Source of the DNA: Geodermatophilus nigrescens
Lineage (GTDB): Bacteria > Actinomycetota > Actinomycetes > Mycobacteriales > Geodermatophilaceae
Assembly (NCBI RefSeq): GCF_900129495.1
Contig: NZ_FQVX01000003.1
Coordinates: 806,001 to 870,000 of the forward strand
DNA: 64,000 nucleotides
Direction: 5' to 3'
Below the pieces are notes generated by a model. It was not told the origin of the DNA, ran no database searches, and saw only the letters and a program-made list of their open reading frames with translations. How positions within the stretch are numbered: the first letter of the stretch is position 1; every line of letters begins with the position of its first letter. This document shows, in pieces, positions 33,314 to 41,291 of this stretch. The translations under genes were made by a program, and so were the position numbers.

Positions 33314-34777
33314 TCAGCCGCCGACCGGGCGGTCGGCCTTCTTCACCGGCACCGTGCGGACCAGCCGCCGGTTGGCGAACTCGAACATCGCCAGCTCCGA
33401 GAGCTCGCGGCCGTAACCCGACCGCTTGATCCCGCCGAAGGGCAGCTCCGGGGAGGAACCGGTGGGCTGGTTGATCCACACCATGCCGGCCTCGAGCCGC
33501 TCGGCCACCGCGCGGGCGCGGTCGACGTCGCTGCTCATGACGGTGGCGCCGAGGCCGAAGTCGCTGTCGTTGGCCAGCGCGACCGCCTCGTCGGCGTCCT
33601 TCACCTTGTAGACGACGGCGGCCGGGCCGAACAGCTCCTCGCGGTAGGCGCGCATTTCCGGCGTGACGTCGGTGAGGATCGTCGGCTCCACGAAGGCGCC
33701 CGGGTGGTCGGGGCGCCCGCCGCCGGCGACGACCGTGGCGCCCTTGTCGATGGCGTCCTGGATCTGGGCGTGCAGGTCCTTCGCGGCGCGCTCGCTCGAC
33801 AGCGGGGCCAGCGACGTCGCCTTGTCGGCCGGGTCGCCGGGGGCGAAGGTGCCGAACGCCTGCCGCAGGCCCTCGACGAAGGGCTCGTAGTTCTCCTCGG
33901 TGACGATCAGCCGCTTGGAGGCGGTGCAGGCCTGGCCGGTGTTCTGCATCCGGCCCATGGTCGCGGCCTTCACCGTGGCGGCCATGTCCTCGGCGTCGAG
34001 CACGATGAACGGGTCGCTGCCGCCGAGCTCGAGCACCGACTTCTTGAGGTGCTTGCCGGCCAGGGCGCCCACCGCGCTGCCCGCGCGCTCGCTGCCGGTG
34101 AGCGTGACGCCCTGGATGCGGGGGTCGGCGATGACCTGCTCGACGTCCTCGATGCGCAGGAACGTGTTGGTGAAGACGCCCTCGGGCGCGCCGGCGTCGG
34201 TGAACAGCTGCTCGATGGCCACCGCGCACTGCGGGGTGATCTCGGCGTGCTTGAGGATGACGGTGTTGCCCAGCACCAGGTTGGGGCCGGCCACGCGGAC
34301 CACCTGGTAGAAGGGGTAGTTCCAGGGCTCGATGGCCAGCAGGGCGCCGACCGGCCGGGTCTCCACGACCGCCTCGCCCTTGCCCATGAGCGGCGTGATC
34401 GACGTGGGCTCGAGGAAGCCGGGGCCGTTGTCGGCGTAGTACTTGAGGATCATCGAGCACAGGTAGAGCTCGCCGGTCGCCTCGTCGCGGCGCTTGCCCA
34501 TCTCGGTGGTGATGAGCGACGCGAGCTCCTCGCGCCGCTCGTCCATCAGCTCGGCGGCGCGGCGGACCACGGCGGCGCGGTCCTCCACCGACCGCTCCCG
34601 CCACTCCTGGTAGGCGGCGTGCGCCTTCCCGACGATCCCGTCGATGGCCTCGGTCGGCGTGAAGTCGAACTCCTTCTCGACCTGGCCGGTGAAGGGGTTG
34701 ACCGTCGCGTAGCGCCGCTCGGCGGACTCGCTCGCGGTCTTCGGCTGCTCGTGCGTGGGGTTCTGGGTGGCGGTCAC
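33314..34777 (-). CDS. Succinate-semialdehyde dehydrogenase-type ALDH
   Basis: 487 residues. NAD(P)-binding [20 protein letters not shown] and the general base Glu in LELGGSDPF, with the nucleophilic Cys in [11 protein letters not shown]; the C-terminal [15 protein letters not shown] is intact. It is closest in pattern to GabD-type succinate-semialdehyde dehydrogenases. With the Kgd-type decarboxylase at 58701 producing succinic semialdehyde, a GabD-Kgd bypass is a plausible though unproven link. The GTG has GAGGA about 10 nt upstream. Confidence 0.88.
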   Translation of the reverse strand: MTATQNPTHEQPKTASESAERRYATVNPFTGQVEKEFDFTPTEAIDGIVGKAHAAYQEWRERSVEDRAAVVRRAAELMDERREELASLITTEMGKRRDEATGELYLCSMILKYYADNGPGFLEPTSITPLMGKGEAVVETRPVGALLAIEPWNYPFYQVVRVAGPNLVLGNTVILKHAEITPQCAVAIEQLFTDAGAPEGVFTNTFLRIEDVEQVIADPRIQGVTLTGSERAGSAVGALAGKHLKKSVLELGGSDPFIVLDAEDMAATVKAATMGRMQNTGQACTASKRLIVTEENYEPFVEGLRQAFGTFAPGDPADKATSLAPLSSERAAKDLHAQIQDAIDKGATVVAGGGRPDHPGAFVEPTILTDVTPEMRAYREELFGPAAVVYKVKDADEAVALANDSDFGLGATVMSSDVDRARAVAERLEAGMVWINQPTGSSPELPFGGIKRSGYGRELSELAMFEFANRRLVRTVPVKKADRPVGG

Positions 34778-34924
34778 CTGGGTGATCCTCGTCTCTCGTC
34801 GGCGTCGACTCCACCCCCGGCCTACCCGCGGCCGCCCGGGGCAGTCGCGCCGTCGGTCCCCCCACCTAGAGTCGGGTGCGACGGGCCCGCCGTCCGGGCC
34901 CGACAGCCGCCGGGAGGACCAGCC

Positions 34925-35671
34925 GTGTGTGGTCGCTACGCCGCCAGCCGCCGTCCCGAGGACCTCGTGGTCGAGTTCGAGGCGGTCCCCGCCGAGGGGC
35001 AGGAGCCGCTGCGGGCCGACTTCAACGTCGCGCCCACCAAGGACGTGTACGTCGTCCGCACCAAGCGGGAGCGCGACGCCGAGGGCAGCCCCACCGGCGC
35101 CGGGCACCGCGAGCTGCGGGCGGTGCGCTGGGGCCTGGTGCCCTCGTGGGCCAAGGACGCCTCGATCGGCAACCGGCTGCTCAACGCCCGCGTCGAGTCG
35201 CTCACCGAGAAGCCGGCCTTCCGCTCGGCCGCGCGCTCGCGCCGCTGCCTGGTGCCGGCCGACGGCTGGTACGAGTGGCAGAAGCGGCTCGACTCCCCGG
35301 GCAAGCAGCCCTTCTTCATCCACCCGGCCGACGGGTCGACGCTCGCCATGGCCGGGCTGTACGAGGTGTGGGGGAAGGGCGAGGACCGCCTCTACACCTG
35401 CACCGTGGTCACCGCCCCGGCCGTGGGGGCGCTCACCGACATCCACGACCGGATGCCGCTGGTGCTGCCCCGCGAGCGCTGGGCCGACTGGCTCGACCCG
35501 TCCCGCGACGACGTCGAGGCGCTCACCGAGCCGACCCCGACGGAGGTCGTCGAGGCGCTGGAGCTGCGCCCCGTCGGCACCGCGGTGAACAACGTCCGCA
35601 ACAACGGCGCCGAGCTGCTGACCCGGGTGGAGGGCGCCAGCGCCCCCGCCGACCAGCCGGCGCTCTTCTGA
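34925..35671 (+). CDS. SRAP/HMCES abasic-site peptidase
   Basis: 248 residues. Cys2 (MCGRYAA), exposed after Met removal, forms a thiazolidine crosslink with abasic DNA; Asn34 (FNVAPT), the Glu in GWYEWQ and the His in IHDRMPLVL complete the active site. The family (YedK in E. coli) shields single-stranded abasic sites. GTG at 34925 has GGGAGG upstream, and a TAGAGT -10 lies at 34866-34871. It diverges from the aldehyde dehydrogenase; the mycobacterial homologue also neighbours aroA. Confidence 0.93.
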   Translation: MCGRYAASRRPEDLVVEFEAVPAEGQEPLRADFNVAPTKDVYVVRTKRERDAEGSPTGAGHRELRAVRWGLVPSWAKDASIGNRLLNARVESLTEKPAFRSAARSRRCLVPADGWYEWQKRLDSPGKQPFFIHPADGSTLAMAGLYEVWGKGEDRLYTCTVVTAPAVGALTDIHDRMPLVLPRERWADWLDPSRDDVEALTEPTPTEVVEALELRPVGTAVNNVRNNGAELLTRVEGASAPADQPALF

Positions 35672-35682
35672 GGAGACCTGCC

Positions 35683-37236
35683 CTGAGCGAGCGCGCGCCC
35701 GCCGTCCCGTCGACCGACCCGCCCGCTCCGGCCGGCGCCGCGCTGCCCGGGTGGGTGGCCGCCGGGGTCACCTTCCTGTCCTCCGGGGCGGTGCTGGTGC
35801 TCGAGATCGTCGGGCTGCGGCTGATCGCGCCCTACGTCGGCATCACGCTGCAGACCAACACCGCCGTCATCGGCTTCGCGCTGGCCGCCATCGCGATCGG
35901 CGCGTGGGCCGGCGGCGCCACCGCCGACCGGCGCGACCCGCGGCAGCTCATCGCGCCGCTGCTGGTGGCCGGCGGCGCGCTGGTGGTCGCCGTCCTGCCG
36001 CTGGTCCGCTTCGCCGGGTCGTTCCTCACCGGGGCCGACGCCGGGAGCGTGCTGCTGCTGGCCGCCGTGGCCGTGGTGGTGCCCGCCGCGCTGCTGTCGG
36101 CGGTGCCGCCGATGGTGGTCAAGCTGCAGCTGGCCTCGCTCGACGAGACCGGCGCGGTGGTCGGGAAGCTGTCGGGCATCGGCACGCTCGGCGGAATCGC
36201 GGCCACCTTCGCCACCGGGTTCGTGCTGGTCGCGGTGTTCCCGAGCAGCGGCATCCTCGTGGGCACCGGGCTGGTCACCGTGCTCGCCGGGATCGCGGTG
36301 TTCGTGCTGCTGCGCCGCTCGGCCCCCGCCGGCGCCGGGCGGCTGCCGGCTGCGCTCCTGCTGCTCGCGGTGGCCGGGTCGCTGCTGGCCGCGGTCGCGC
36401 CCACGCCGTGCGAGGAGGAGACCGCCTACCACTGCGCCCGCGTGGTGGCCGACCCCGAGCGGGAGACCGGCCGGGTGCTGGTGCTCGACACGCTGCGGCA
36501 CAGCTACGTCGACCTCGCCGACCCGACGTACCTGGAGTTCGAGTACGTCCGCGCGATCGCCGCGGTCACCGACGTCCTCGCCCCGGCCGGGCAGCCGCTG
36601 TCGGCGCTGCACCTCGGCGGCGGCGGGGCCACGGTGCCGCGCTACCTCGCCGAGGTGCGGCCGGGCACCACGAGCCGGGTGCTGGAGGTCGACCCCGGCG
36701 TCGTCGAGATCGACCGCGAGCGGCTCGGGCTCGAGGAGTCCGCGGAGCTCGAGGTGCGGGTCGGCGACGCGCGGGTGGGGCTGGCCGACGAGGACGCCGG
36801 CACCCGCGACCTCGTCGTCGGCGACGCGTTCGGCGGGCTGTCGGTCCCGTGGCAGCTGACCACCGTGGAGGCGCTCGGGCTGGTCGACCGCGCGCTCACC
36901 GACGACGGCGTCTACGTCGCCAACCTCATCGACCACCCGCCGCTGTCGTTCGTCCGCGCGGAGCTGGCGACCATGCGCGAGGTGTGGCCGTCCGTGCTGC
37001 TGCTGGCCCGGGCGCCGGTGCTCGCGGGGGAGGACGGCGGCAACCTGGTCGCCGTCGCCTCGCACCGGCCGCTCGACGAGGTGGCGCTGGCCGAGGCGCT
37101 GCTGGCCCAGGACTCCACGTGGCAGGTGGCCTCGGCCGACGAGGTGGCCGCCTTCGCCGGCGACGCCCGGGTGCTCACCGACGACGCCGCGCCGGTCGAC
37201 CAGCTGCTCACCCCCTACGGCGCCCCGGACGCCTGA
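35683..37236 (+). CDS. Membrane-fused spermidine synthase-like protein
   Basis: 517 residues if begun at CTG 35683, which has AGGAG at a 7-nt spacing just after the SRAP stop. The first standard start is GTG 35755, right at the first membrane helix. About seven helices (for example [19 protein letters not shown]) precede a C-terminal Rossmann methyltransferase-like domain with [16 protein letters not shown] and [11 protein letters not shown]. It resembles actinobacterial fused MFS/spermidine-synthase proteins, whose product is not established. Coupled after SRAP; ends before repeat copy B. Confidence 0.85.
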   Translation: MSERAPAVPSTDPPAPAGAALPGWVAAGVTFLSSGAVLVLEIVGLRLIAPYVGITLQTNTAVIGFALAAIAIGAWAGGATADRRDPRQLIAPLLVAGGALVVAVLPLVRFAGSFLTGADAGSVLLLAAVAVVVPAALLSAVPPMVVKLQLASLDETGAVVGKLSGIGTLGGIAATFATGFVLVAVFPSSGILVGTGLVTVLAGIAVFVLLRRSAPAGAGRLPAALLLLAVAGSLLAAVAPTPCEEETAYHCARVVADPERETGRVLVLDTLRHSYVDLADPTYLEFEYVRAIAAVTDVLAPAGQPLSALHLGGGGATVPRYLAEVRPGTTSRVLEVDPGVVEIDRERLGLEESAELEVRVGDARVGLADEDAGTRDLVVGDAFGGLSVPWQLTTVEALGLVDRALTDDGVYVANLIDHPPLSFVRAELATMREVWPSVLLLARAPVLAGEDGGNLVAVASHRPLDEVALAEALLAQDSTWQVASADEVAAFAGDARVLTDDAAPVDQLLTPYGAPDA

Positions 37237-37261
37237 CCAGGAGGACTCTTCCGGTCCACGC

Positions 37262-37317
37262 GGCCTCCCTGCAGGGGCCCGCCGCGAGCGTGCGAGTGGT
37301 GGGGGGCAGGGAGGTCC
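37262..37317 (-). repeat. Structured intergenic repeat, copy B
   Basis: Outer arms GGCCTCCCTGC (37262-37272) and GCAGGGAGGTC (37306-37316), with the same single G-U position as copies A and C. The inner arms are CCCGCC/GGTGGG around GCGAGCGTGCGAGT. The GGTCCTT end abuts the stop codon of the leftward ybaK gene (37319). Confidence 0.75.
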
Positions 37318-37318
37318 T

Positions 37319-37795
37319 TCAGCAGCGGCCGATCGGGGCGGTGCGGGCACGGGTGAGGCGCACCAGCTCGGCTGGCGGCAGCTCCACCTGCAGGCCGCGG
37401 CGGCCGGCGCTCACCATGACCGTCGCGAACCCCAGCGCCGAGTCGTCGACCACCGTCGGCAGCGCCTTGCGCTGGCCGAGCGGGCTGATCCCGCCCAGCA
37501 CGTAGCCGGTGGTCCGCTCGGCGTCGGCGGGGTCGGCCATCGCGGCCTTCCGCCCGCCGGCCGCGGTGGCGAGCGCCTTGAGGTCGAGGGTGCCGGCCAC
37601 CGGGACGACGGCGACGGTCAGGACGCCGTCGACCCGGGTGACCAGCGTCTTGAACACCTGGCGCGGATCGGCGCCCAGCGCGGCCACCGCGGCCTCGCCG
37701 TGCCCCTGGTCGGAGGGATGCTCCGGGTCGTAGGGGTGCAGCGTGTGCGCCACGCCGGCCTTCTCCAGAGCCCGCACCGCGGGGGTCGCCGCCAC
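37319..37795 (-). CDS. ybaK: Cys-tRNA(Pro) deacylase YbaK/EbsC
   Basis: 158 residues. The YbaK fold has [19 protein letters not shown], with the lysine that positions the tRNA end, then the [19 protein letters not shown] motif of the ProX/YbaK editing family. It hydrolyses Cys mischarged on tRNA-Pro in trans. GTG start at 37795. The stop codon adjoins repeat copy B, which may form its transcript end. It diverges from sigR. Confidence 0.92.
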   Translation of the reverse strand: MAATPAVRALEKAGVAHTLHPYDPEHPSDQGHGEAAVAALGADPRQVFKTLVTRVDGVLTVAVVPVAGTLDLKALATAAGGRKAAMADPADAERTTGYVLGGISPLGQRKALPTVVDDSALGFATVMVSAGRRGLQVELPPAELVRLTRARTAPIGRC

Positions 37796-37861
37796 GGCCG
37801 GGCAGCGTAGCCAGCGCCTCCCCGCGGCGCCGCCGGGTTCCGCAGGTGGACGGCCCGGCGG

Positions 37862-37887
37862 GGAATGACGCCCCCGGGGGGACCGTT
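37862..37887 (+). promoter_or_regulatory. Autoregulatory SigR-type promoter
   Basis: GGAAT (37862-37866), exactly 18 nt, then GTT (37885-37887): a perfect match to the SigR/SigH consensus. Transcription should begin near 37894-37897, at or beside an in-frame GTG (37897) that would give a 43-residue N-terminal extension of the sigma factor. Confidence 0.8.
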
Positions 37888-37972
37888 GCAGCGACCGTGA
37901 GCAGCACCGTCTCCCTCGCCCGCACGCGGGCCTCGCGCCGGCGGCCCCCGGGCCGGCCCGACGCCGCGCGAC

Positions 37973-37978
37973 TAGGAT
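37973..37978 (+). promoter_or_regulatory. Housekeeping -10 box before sigR
   Basis: TAGGAT. Transcripts from it would include the GTG at 38026 with its Shine-Dalgarno, and begin near an in-frame GTG at 37987. Confidence 0.5.
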
Positions 37979-38025
37979 CGTCTGACGTGGTCGCCCGCAC
38001 CCGGGCGCCGCAGAGAGGACGGTCG

Positions 38026-38733
38026 GTGCCTGAGGAGTCCGCGGGCGGGAACCCCGCCGTCGAGCCCGTCGAGACGCAGGTCCCGGGGGCGCCGGTGGAG
38101 GTGCCGGAGGCCCGCGAGGGCGGCAGCCGCACCGAGGTCGCCGAGACCCGGGCCGAGCGCGACGCCCGCTTCGAGCGCGACGCGCTGCCCTACCTCGACC
38201 AGCTCTACCCGGCGGCGCTGCGGATGACCCGCAACCCCGCCGACGCCGAGGACCTGGTCCAGGAGACCTTCGTCAAGGCCTACTCCGCGTTCCACCAGTT
38301 CGCCGAGGGCACGAACCTCAAGGCCTGGCTGTACCGGATCCTGACCAACACCTACATCAACAGCTACCGCAAGAAGCAGCGTCAGCCGCAGCAGTACCCC
38401 ACCGACCAGGTGCAGGACTGGCAGCTGTACGCCGCCGAGGAGCACAGCTCCAGCGGGTTGCGGTCGGCCGAGATCGAGGCGCTGGACCACCTGCCGGACT
38501 CCGACATCAAGGAGGCCCTGCAGCAGCTGCCGGAGGACTTCCGCCTGGCGGTGTACCTCGCGGACGTCGAGGGCTTCGCCTACAAGGAGATCGCCGAGAT
38601 CATGGGCACGCCCATCGGCACGGTGATGTCCCGGCTGCACCGCGGCCGGCGGGGCCTGCAGAAGCTCCTGGCCGACTACGCCCGCGAGCGCGGCTTCGTC
38701 CGCGCCGGCGCCGCCGAGGAGGGCCGGTCGTGA
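38026..38733 (+). CDS. sigR: ECF sigma factor SigR/SigH (redox stress)
   Basis: 235 residues from GTG with AGAGGAC upstream. Region 2 ([20 protein letters not shown], then [20 protein letters not shown]) and region 4 ([20 protein letters not shown], then [20 protein letters not shown]) follow the SigR/SigH pattern, with the [12 protein letters not shown] linker. It directs thiol-oxidative stress genes. Two in-frame upstream GTGs (37987, 37897) could give longer isoforms, as with the unstable sigma-R' of Streptomyces. The stop overlaps the anti-sigma start (GTGA, 38730). Confidence 0.95.
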   Translation: MPEESAGGNPAVEPVETQVPGAPVEVPEAREGGSRTEVAETRAERDARFERDALPYLDQLYPAALRMTRNPADAEDLVQETFVKAYSAFHQFAEGTNLKAWLYRILTNTYINSYRKKQRQPQQYPTDQVQDWQLYAAEEHSSSGLRSAEIEALDHLPDSDIKEALQQLPEDFRLAVYLADVEGFAYKEIAEIMGTPIGTVMSRLHRGRRGLQKLLADYARERGFVRAGAAEEGRS

Positions 38734-39053
38734 CCACCGACCACGAGCACGCCACCTCCTGCGACGACGTCCTCTCGCACGTCTTCGAGTTCCTTGACCA
38801 CGAGACCGACGACGCCCGCCGGGCCGTCATCGCCGAGCACCTCGAGGACTGCTCGCCGTGCCTGCGGCAGTTCGGCATCGAGCAGGAGTTCAAGGCGCTG
38901 GTCCGCCGCCGCTGCGGGGGCGACCCCACGCCGCTGGGCCTGCGCGACCGGATCAAGCTGCAGCTGACCACGGTCTCCTTCGACGAGGACGGCACGCACG
39001 TCAGCGTCGAGCAGGTGAGCACCGAGGTGGTCCGGGTCGACCTCGAGGACTGA
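38730..39053 (+). CDS. rsrA: Zinc-binding anti-sigma factor RsrA/RshA
   Basis: 107 residues. The ZAS motif HLEDCSPC gives His37, Cys41 and Cys44; Cys11 is the redox partner and Cys62 is an extra cysteine. Oxidation forms a disulfide, ejects zinc and frees SigR. Translational coupling to sigR keeps the two proteins in ratio. The C-terminal acidic strand (about 83-107, [20 protein letters not shown]) extends beyond the usual core. Confidence 0.93.
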   Translation: MTTDHEHATSCDDVLSHVFEFLDHETDDARRAVIAEHLEDCSPCLRQFGIEQEFKALVRRRCGGDPTPLGLRDRIKLQLTTVSFDEDGTHVSVEQVSTEVVRVDLED

Positions 39054-39065
39054 CCCCGCACGCGA

Positions 39066-39100
39066 CAGCGCCCCGCACCGGACTCCGGTGCGGGGCGCTG
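39066..39100. terminator. Bidirectional terminator, rsrA / bL37
   Basis: 17-bp arms (39066-39082 with 39084-39100) forming a near-perfect palindrome centred on GGACTCC, between convergent genes. Confidence 0.8.
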
Positions 39101-39112
39101 CTGCGTTCGCGC

Positions 39113-39187
39113 TCAGGCGTTGGGGCGCTTGCCGTGGTTGGCCTTGTTCCCCTTGCGGGAGCGACGCTTGCGTCCGCGCTTGGACAT
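39113..39187 (-). CDS. 50S ribosomal protein bL37
   Basis: 24 residues, MSKRGRKRRSRKGNKANHGK then RPNA. This matches the tiny, highly basic actinobacterial large-subunit protein bL37 first recognised in mycobacterial ribosome structures. The ATG follows GGAGGAAGGAGG, a strong site for so short a gene. Far below normal gene-calling length, so easily missed. Convergent with rsrA, a conserved placement. Confidence 0.88.
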   Translation of the reverse strand: MSKRGRKRRSRKGNKANHGKRPNA

Positions 39188-39369
39188 CGCTGCCCTCCTT
39201 CCTCCGTCGTCGGGTCGCGGTGCGCCGGGAGGCGACCGCCGGGTCTGCCTCCAGGGTCCCACAGGCGGGGGAGAGCGCCCCGGCCGGTGCGGCGGGTGTC
39301 GGGGGCGGGGGGCACGATGAGGGCAGCCGGGACGACGGGGACCCGGCTCGGGACGGGGAGGACCGGAGC

Positions 39370-40419
39370 GTGGCGCAGCACGGGATCGAGAGCGTGCTCG
39401 TGGCGGGGCGGGGCCCCGCCGCCTGTGCGGTGATCGCGGCCTGCTCCCGGCTCGGGGTCAAGGCGGTGGCCGTCTACTCGGAGGCCGAGCGCAGCGCCCG
39501 GCACGTCCGCCTGGCCGACGACGCCGTGCTGCTGGGCCCCGCGCCGGCGGCGGAGTCCTACCTCGCCGTCGACCGGGTGGTCGAGGCCGCCCGCCGCAGC
39601 GGCGCGGGCGCGGTGCTGCCCGTGCCGCCGGCGCTGGCCGGCAACGCGTCGCTGGCCGCCGAGGTCGCCGCCGCCGGGCTGACCTGGGTCGGGCCGCCCG
39701 CCGAGGTGCTCGAGCGGCTCGGCGGCGACGGCGTGGAGCCCGCCAGCGAGCACGGCCTGCTGGCGCTGGTCACCGAGGAGGGCCTGCGCTACCCGACGGC
39801 GGTCGCCCGTGACCGCGCCGCCGGCATCGCCCGCGTGTCCTGGACGCCCGACCCGGCCGGCGAGGTGCCGATGGGCGCGAAGCGGCTGGTCGACGTCGGC
39901 TGGCGGGGGCTGGTCACCGTCGGTGTCTCCGAGGACGGCGAGCTCGGCGAGGTCGCGGCCGGGTTCTCCCTCGACATGGCCGTCCTGGAGCGCGCGCACC
40001 GCGTCGACGCCGTCGACCTGGCGCTGGCCACCGCCGCGGGCCGCCGGGCGCCGCGCCGCCGCACGGCCGAGGAGCACCCGCCGCGGGCCGCCGTCGCCGT
40101 GCAGCTGCGCTCCACGCTGGCGCCCGGACGCGCGGGCCGGGTCACCGGCCGGTTGCCCGCCTCCGGGCGGCTGCGCGGCGCCGCGGGCGAGACCGAGGTG
40201 GTCGCGGTCAGCGGCTACGACCCCGGCGACCGCCTCGACCCCTGGTACGACGCGCTGCTGACCACCGTCAGCGCCGGCGCGGCCGACACCGCCACCGCGG
40301 CCCGCGCCGCCGGTGCGGCCCTGTCGGACCTGCCCGACGCCGGCGTCCCGCACGACGGCGCTGAGGTGTGCGCGGTCCTCGACCGGCTGGCCGCGGGCGA
40401 CCCGGCGCCGGGCGCCTGA
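39370..40419 (+). CDS. Biotin carboxylase-like protein lacking most of the ATP-grasp
   Basis: 349 residues. The N-terminal preATP-grasp lobe is clear (AVIAACSRLGVKAVAVYSEA, HVRLADDAVLLG, ESYLAVDRVVEAARRSGAGA, WVGPPAEVLERLG). The C-terminal half resembles the biotin-carboxylase C lobe (AVQLRSTLAPGRAGRVTGRL, DPWYDALLTTV). The central ATP-grasp, with its glycine-rich and metal-binding motifs, is reduced to about 60 unrelated residues. It therefore should not carboxylate biotin on its own. A biotin carrier protein gene follows 68 nt later. Function unknown, possibly regulatory or scaffolding. Confidence 0.75.
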   Translation: MAQHGIESVLVAGRGPAACAVIAACSRLGVKAVAVYSEAERSARHVRLADDAVLLGPAPAAESYLAVDRVVEAARRSGAGAVLPVPPALAGNASLAAEVAAAGLTWVGPPAEVLERLGGDGVEPASEHGLLALVTEEGLRYPTAVARDRAAGIARVSWTPDPAGEVPMGAKRLVDVGWRGLVTVGVSEDGELGEVAAGFSLDMAVLERAHRVDAVDLALATAAGRRAPRRRTAEEHPPRAAVAVQLRSTLAPGRAGRVTGRLPASGRLRGAAGETEVVAVSGYDPGDRLDPWYDALLTTVSAGAADTATAARAAGAALSDLPDAGVPHDGAEVCAVLDRLAAGDPAPGA

Positions 40420-40487
40420 GGCCCGCTCCCGCCGCCGCCGGGGACCCGGCCTGGTTGGATGGGGTCTCCGAACCGAGGGGGTGCCGC

Positions 40488-40712
40488 GTGGCGGTCGAGG
40501 AGATCCACGCCGAGATGGTCTCCAGCGTCTGGAAGGTCCTCGTCGCACCGGGGACCGAGGTCGCGGCGGGGGACACGCTGGTGATCCTCGAGTCGATGAA
40601 GATGGAGATCCCCGTGCTCACCGAGCGCGCCGGCGTCGTGCAGGAGCTGCACGTCGTCGAGGGCGAGGTGCTGCAGGAGGGCGACCTCATCGCCACCGTC
40701 GGCGACGCCTGA
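40488..40712 (+). CDS. Stand-alone biotin carrier protein (TB7.3-like)
   Basis: 74-residue biotinyl domain. The modified lysine is Lys38 in ESMKMEIP, and the half-repeats VSSVWKVLVAPGTEVAAGD and AGVVQELHVVEGEVLQEGD form the barrel. It corresponds to mycobacterial TB7.3, also encoded near sigH. The partner carboxylase is unknown; the preceding gene has biotin-carboxylase ends but no ATP site. GTG with GAGGGGG upstream. Confidence 0.92.
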   Translation: MAVEEIHAEMVSSVWKVLVAPGTEVAAGDTLVILESMKMEIPVLTERAGVVQELHVVEGEVLQEGDLIATVGDA

Positions 40713-40715
40713 GGC

Positions 40716-41246
40716 TCACAGCTCCAGCGCGTACACCAGCAGGTCGATGCCCGGGCGCGGGCTCCAGTCGCGCTCCGGCAGCCGGGTGAAGCCCAGCCGG
40801 CCGTAGATGCGGTGCGCGGCGGTCATCCGCGGGTCGGTCGAGAGGACCATGAGCCGCTTGCCGGCGGCCCGTGCCCGGTCGAGGCAGGTGCGCACCAGCG
40901 CCTCGCCGACGCCGCGCCCGCGGGCCGCGGGGTCGACGACGAGCATGCGGAACGCCGCCTCGTCGTCGGAGCCGGTGACCTCGCCGAAGTCGCCCTCCAG
41001 CACGAGGGCCACCGCGCCCACCACGACCCCGCCGTCGCGGGCCACGAGCAGCTGCGAGCGGCCCGCCCGCCCGGCGACGTCGGCCAGCTCCGCCTGGTAC
41101 TCGTCGGAGGCGAGGCGCTCGTCGCGGTAGACGCCGGCGGTGAGCTCCGCGATGCGCGGCCAGTCGGCGGGGACGGCGTCCTCGACCCGCACGGGCGACG
41201 GGACGGCGGAGGGGACCGGGGAGGGGAGCGGGGAGGGGAGCGCCAC
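40716..41246 (-). CDS. GNAT N-acetyltransferase
   Basis: 176 residues. A proline/serine repeat at the N-terminus (LPSPLPSPVPSAVPSP) precedes a GNAT domain with the acetyl-CoA loop VVDPAARGRGVGEALVRTCL and the ending YGRLGFTRLPERDW. The substrate is unknown. The GTG at 41246 is set by TAGGCT 8 nt upstream. It diverges from pdtaS across only 45 bp, and its stop is 3 nt from that of the biotin carrier. Confidence 0.85.
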   Translation of the reverse strand: MALPSPLPSPVPSAVPSPVRVEDAVPADWPRIAELTAGVYRDERLASDEYQAELADVAGRAGRSQLLVARDGGVVVGAVALVLEGDFGEVTGSDDEAAFRMLVVDPAARGRGVGEALVRTCLDRARAAGKRLMVLSTDPRMTAAHRIYGRLGFTRLPERDWSPRPGIDLLVYALEL

Positions 41247-41254
41247 GTCCGCCG

Positions 41255-41281
41255 AGCCTAGGCAGCGGCCCCACCTACGCT
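41255..41281. promoter_or_regulatory. Divergent leaderless promoter pair
   Basis: TAGGCT on the minus strand (41255-41260) serves the GNAT gene at 41246; TACGCT on the plus strand (41276-41281) serves pdtaS at 41292. The two -10 boxes are 15 bp apart, so each polymerase covers the other promoter. Confidence 0.5.
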
Positions 41282-41291
41282 CGGGGGCACC

